Assembly: GCA_011390695.1 (NCBI GenBank)
Contig: JAABRW010000469.1
Coordinates: 1-7,648, forward strand
From: Desulfotignum sp.
GTDB lineage: Bacteria > Desulfobacterota > Desulfobacteria > Desulfobacterales > Desulfobacteraceae
Direction of reading: 5' to 3'
DNA: 7,648 nt
Part shown: positions 5,741 to 7,648 of the stretch, one piece after another
Layout of the letters: every line of letters starts with the position of its first letter
Position numbering within the stretch: the first letter of the stretch is position 1
The notes under the pieces: model-generated
Database searches by the model: none
What the model saw: the letters and a program-made list of their open reading frames with translations, nothing else
Told to the model about the DNA's origin: nothing
Made by a program: the position numbers and the translations under genes

Positions 5741-7036
5741 ATGAGATTGAAATACTGGCTCATGACTATTGGTCTTTTATTGACAGGTACCGCCACATGT
5801 TTTGCCGCAGACGGCACCATTGATTCCGGAGATACAGCCTGGGTCACCATGTCCACGGCCCTGGTCATGATGATGACCCCGGCCGGGCTGGCATTGTTTT
5901 ACGGGGGCATGTCCCGGTACAAAAATCTGCTCAACACCATTGCCATGACCCTGGCAGCCTATTGCCTGGCAAGCCTGGTCTGGGTGGGCTGGGGGTATTC
6001 CCTGGCATTCGGGGAAAGCACCAGCCTGCTCATCGGCAGCCTGGGCCATTTTATGCTCAACGGCATTGATGCCGCATCTGTTTCCGGCACCATCCCCACC
6101 CTGATATTTGTGATGTTCCAGATGACATTCGCCTGCATTTCCGTGGCAATCATCCTGGGATCGGTGGTGGACCGCATGAAGTTTTCCGCCTGGATCGTTT
6201 TTTCCATTCTCTGGATCACCTTTGTGTATGCCCCGGTGTGCAACTGGGTATGGGGCGGTGGCTGGATGCACAGCATGGGTGCCCTGGATTTTGCCGGCGG
6301 CAATGTGGTCCATATCAATGCAGGTGTTTCCGGCCTGGTCCTGGCACTGGTTCTGGGCAAACGCAACGGATACGGCAAAGAGCCCATGATCCCCTCTTCG
6401 GTGGCATTCACCGCCCTGGGAGCGGCCCTCCTCTGGTTCGGATGGTTCGGGTTCAATGCCGGCAGTGAACTGGCCGCAGACGGGGTGGCGGCCTCCGCTT
6501 TTCTGGTCACCAACACCGCTGCTGCTTGTGCCGGACTGGCCTGGCTGTTCCTGGAGTGGAAGCTGAGCCGGAAACCCACCCTGCTGGGTATGGCATCAGG
6601 GGCCATTGCCGGCCTGGTGGCCATCACCCCGGCAGCCGGGTTTGTCACCCTTCCCTATTCACTGATCATCGGCATCCTGTCAGGGGCCATCGGGTATTTT
6701 GGCGTGGTTGTTCTCAAAAAGAAGCTGGGGTATGATGATTCCCTGGATGCCTTCGGGATCCACGGCCTGTGCGGCATGTGGGGAGCCCTGGCCACCGGGC
6801 TGTTTGCCTCCCCGGCTGTGACCGAAGGCGCGGCAGGCCTTTTCTACGGCAATCCCGGCCAGGTCTGGATACAGCTGGTCTCCATCCTGGCCACCATCGC
6901 CTTTTCCGCCGCAGCCACCCTGGCCGTGGTATATGTCACCCGGTTTCTCACCAGCGGCCTGCGGGTGGATGCCCAGGATGAGCAGGAAGGGCTGGACAAT
7001 GCCCTGCACGGGGAACGGGCCTTTGAAATTGAATAG
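5741..7036 (+). CDS. amtB: Ammonium channel AmtB (Amt/MEP/Rh family)
   Basis: This inner-membrane trimeric channel has 431 residues. An N-terminal signal peptide has its likely cleavage after the C-F-A segment near residue 22, as in E. coli AmtB. About eleven hydrophobic spans follow between residues 33 and 400. The functional residues are all found with the spacing of E. coli AmtB. The twin pore histidines are His191 and His341, the Asp of D-F-A-G-G is Asp183, the Phe gate is Phe130 and Phe238, the recruitment-site Trp in V-W-G-G-G is Trp171, and Ser242 lies in F-N-A-G-S. The cytoplasmic tail E-G-L-D-N-A-L-H-G-E-R-A-F matches the segment that contacts the PII protein GlnK, with Phe428 where Tyr is usual. 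The gene has its own sigma-54 promoter. No glnK lies beside it in the window, which is unusual, and the convergent neighbour begins one base after its stop. Confidence 0.95.
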   Translation: MRLKYWLMTIGLLLTGTATCFAADGTIDSGDTAWVTMSTALVMMMTPAGLALFYGGMSRYKNLLNTIAMTLAAYCLASLVWVGWGYSLAFGESTSLLIGSLGHFMLNGIDAASVSGTIPTLIFVMFQMTFACISVAIILGSVVDRMKFSAWIVFSILWITFVYAPVCNWVWGGGWMHSMGALDFAGGNVVHINAGVSGLVLALVLGKRNGYGKEPMIPSSVAFTALGAALLWFGWFGFNAGSELAADGVAASAFLVTNTAAACAGLAWLFLEWKLSRKPTLLGMASGAIAGLVAITPAAGFVTLPYSLIIGILSGAIGYFGVVVLKKKLGYDDSLDAFGIHGLCGMWGALATGLFASPAVTEGAAGLFYGNPGQVWIQLVSILATIAFSAAATLAVVYVTRFLTSGLRVDAQDEQEGLDNALHGERAFEIE

Positions 7037-7037
7037 A

Positions 7038-7648
7038 TCAAAGCAGGCAGCGTTCTATGGATTCCACCCATTTTCTGGAAAAAATGGTCCCTTCGTTGAC
7101 CCGGACAATGAGGTTGATGATCACCTGAAAATGGGTTTTTCCCCCCTGCACCCAGACATCGGATTCTGCTGTAATGCATCCGCCGTCACTTTTGAGCTGC
7201 TGCAGGTGCTTCCCCTGTCCGCTGGCCAGTGCCGGATGCCGGGGATGGACCTGGAATTCTCCATGGGCTTTTTTTTCAAACACCGTGGTTTCCGTCAAAC
7301 GGTTCACTGAATCCATCTGCAGCCGCACCCGGGTTCTGCCGCTCAAAACATCTGTGCACACCTCCCATACCGGTGGGCAGGGGGATGCCAGATGCGGCTG
7401 CCTTACCATGGACGACGGTGCAAACCGGGGGGCCACAGCTGACCCGGTATGGGGCACCACCGGCAGCTCCAGGCGGCTGGGCCGCATCTGTCCCCGGAAG
7501 ATCCGGCTGGTTCCCGGCTCCGGCGTGGGCCACAGATTGGGCCAGTCAGCATTGGCCACAGACAAACGGATGCAGTGGCCTTTTTCAAAAACCCATCCTG
7601 TGGCATCAATGTCAATTTTCAGCTCATAAACAGTTCCCGGCACCATGG
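7038..7648 (-). CDS. CocE/NonD (X-Pro dipeptidyl-peptidase-like) hydrolase, C-terminal domain, 5' end outside window
   Basis: The frame is open to the right edge, so this is the last part (about 203 residues) of a longer gene. The stop is TGA at 7040-7038. The sequence matches the jelly-roll C-terminal domain of CocE/NonD hydrolases and X-Pro dipeptidyl-peptidases. An 'A-x-x-W-x-F-x-x-G-H-x-I-R-L-S' strand pair is followed by D-W-P-N-L-W-P-T-P-E-P, then L-E-L-P-V-V-P. The closing W-x-x-S-I-E-R segment resembles the W-x-x-x-I-x-R end common in this family. The alpha/beta-hydrolase domain with the Ser-His-Asp triad lies beyond the window, so substrate (ester, amide or Pro-peptide) cannot be judged. 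The ATG at 7646-7644 is probably an internal Met, because this domain should start earlier. The gene is convergent with amtB, with one base between the two stop codons. Confidence 0.82.
   Translation of the reverse strand, partial: MVPGTVYELKIDIDATGWVFEKGHCIRLSVANADWPNLWPTPEPGTSRIFRGQMRPSRLELPVVPHTGSAVAPRFAPSSMVRQPHLASPCPPVWEVCTDVLSGRTRVRLQMDSVNRLTETTVFEKKAHGEFQVHPRHPALASGQGKHLQQLKSDGGCITAESDVWVQGGKTHFQVIINLIVRVNEGTIFSRKWVESIERCLL

Noticed and set aside
5959..6648. 229-codon minus-strand frame inside amtB
   Set aside because: AmtB is certain from its pore residues; the antisense frame has no domain or start signal.
7068..7087. CCATTTT-N6-AAAATGG hairpin as amtB terminator
   Set aside because: The stem is A/T-dominated, no T-tract follows on the plus strand, and it lies inside the opposing gene.

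Overview
The window is typical bacterial chromosomal DNA. The genes look moderately GC-rich and the two main intergenic gaps are clearly AT-rich (judged by eye, not computed). The gene set and sequence style would fit a Desulfobacterota-type or related proteobacterial organism. This is an inference from protein style and the sigma-54/cassette combination, and no 16S or other taxonomic marker is present. There are no tRNAs, rRNAs, insertion sequences or CRISPR arrays.

Layout, left to right. (1) The 3' end of an endonuclease/exonuclease/phosphatase-family gene (3-272, +) is followed by a strong GC-rich hairpin (297-332). (2) A regulatory gap (333-537) carries a perfect 16-bp palindrome, TTTGGTTTAAACCAAA, that overlaps a possible extended -10 element. 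It looks like the operator of the next operon. (3) A three-gene operon (538-5452, +) encodes a LexA-type self-cleaving repressor, an ImuB-like Y-family polymerase homologue and an error-prone DNA polymerase III alpha subunit of the DnaE2/ImuC type. Both junctions are 4-bp ATGA overlaps. (4) An AT-rich gap (5453-5740) contains several inverted repeats and a near-consensus sigma-54 promoter. (5) It is followed by an AmtB ammonium channel gene (5741-7036, +). (6) A convergent, 5'-truncated gene on the minus strand (7038-7648) encodes the C-terminal domain of a CocE/NonD (X-Pro dipeptidyl-peptidase-like) hydrolase. Its stop codon is separated from that of amtB by one base.

How the parts work together. 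The central operon is an SOS-type mutagenesis cassette (lexA2-imuB-dnaE2). The repressor presumably shuts off its own operon until RecA-stimulated self-cleavage. The catalytically degenerate Y-family protein then tethers the DnaE2 polymerase to the sliding clamp through a QLFLF motif, and DnaE2 performs translesion synthesis. The notable departure from the textbook cassette is that there is no imuA/imuA' gene. The ImuB-like protein is also short (397 aa) and ends soon after its clamp motif, so the region that in longer ImuB proteins binds ImuA' appears to be missing as well. This coherent 'imuA-less' mutasome is the most interesting item in the window. The amtB gene is a separate unit, apparently nitrogen-controlled through sigma-54, and has no adjacent glnK.
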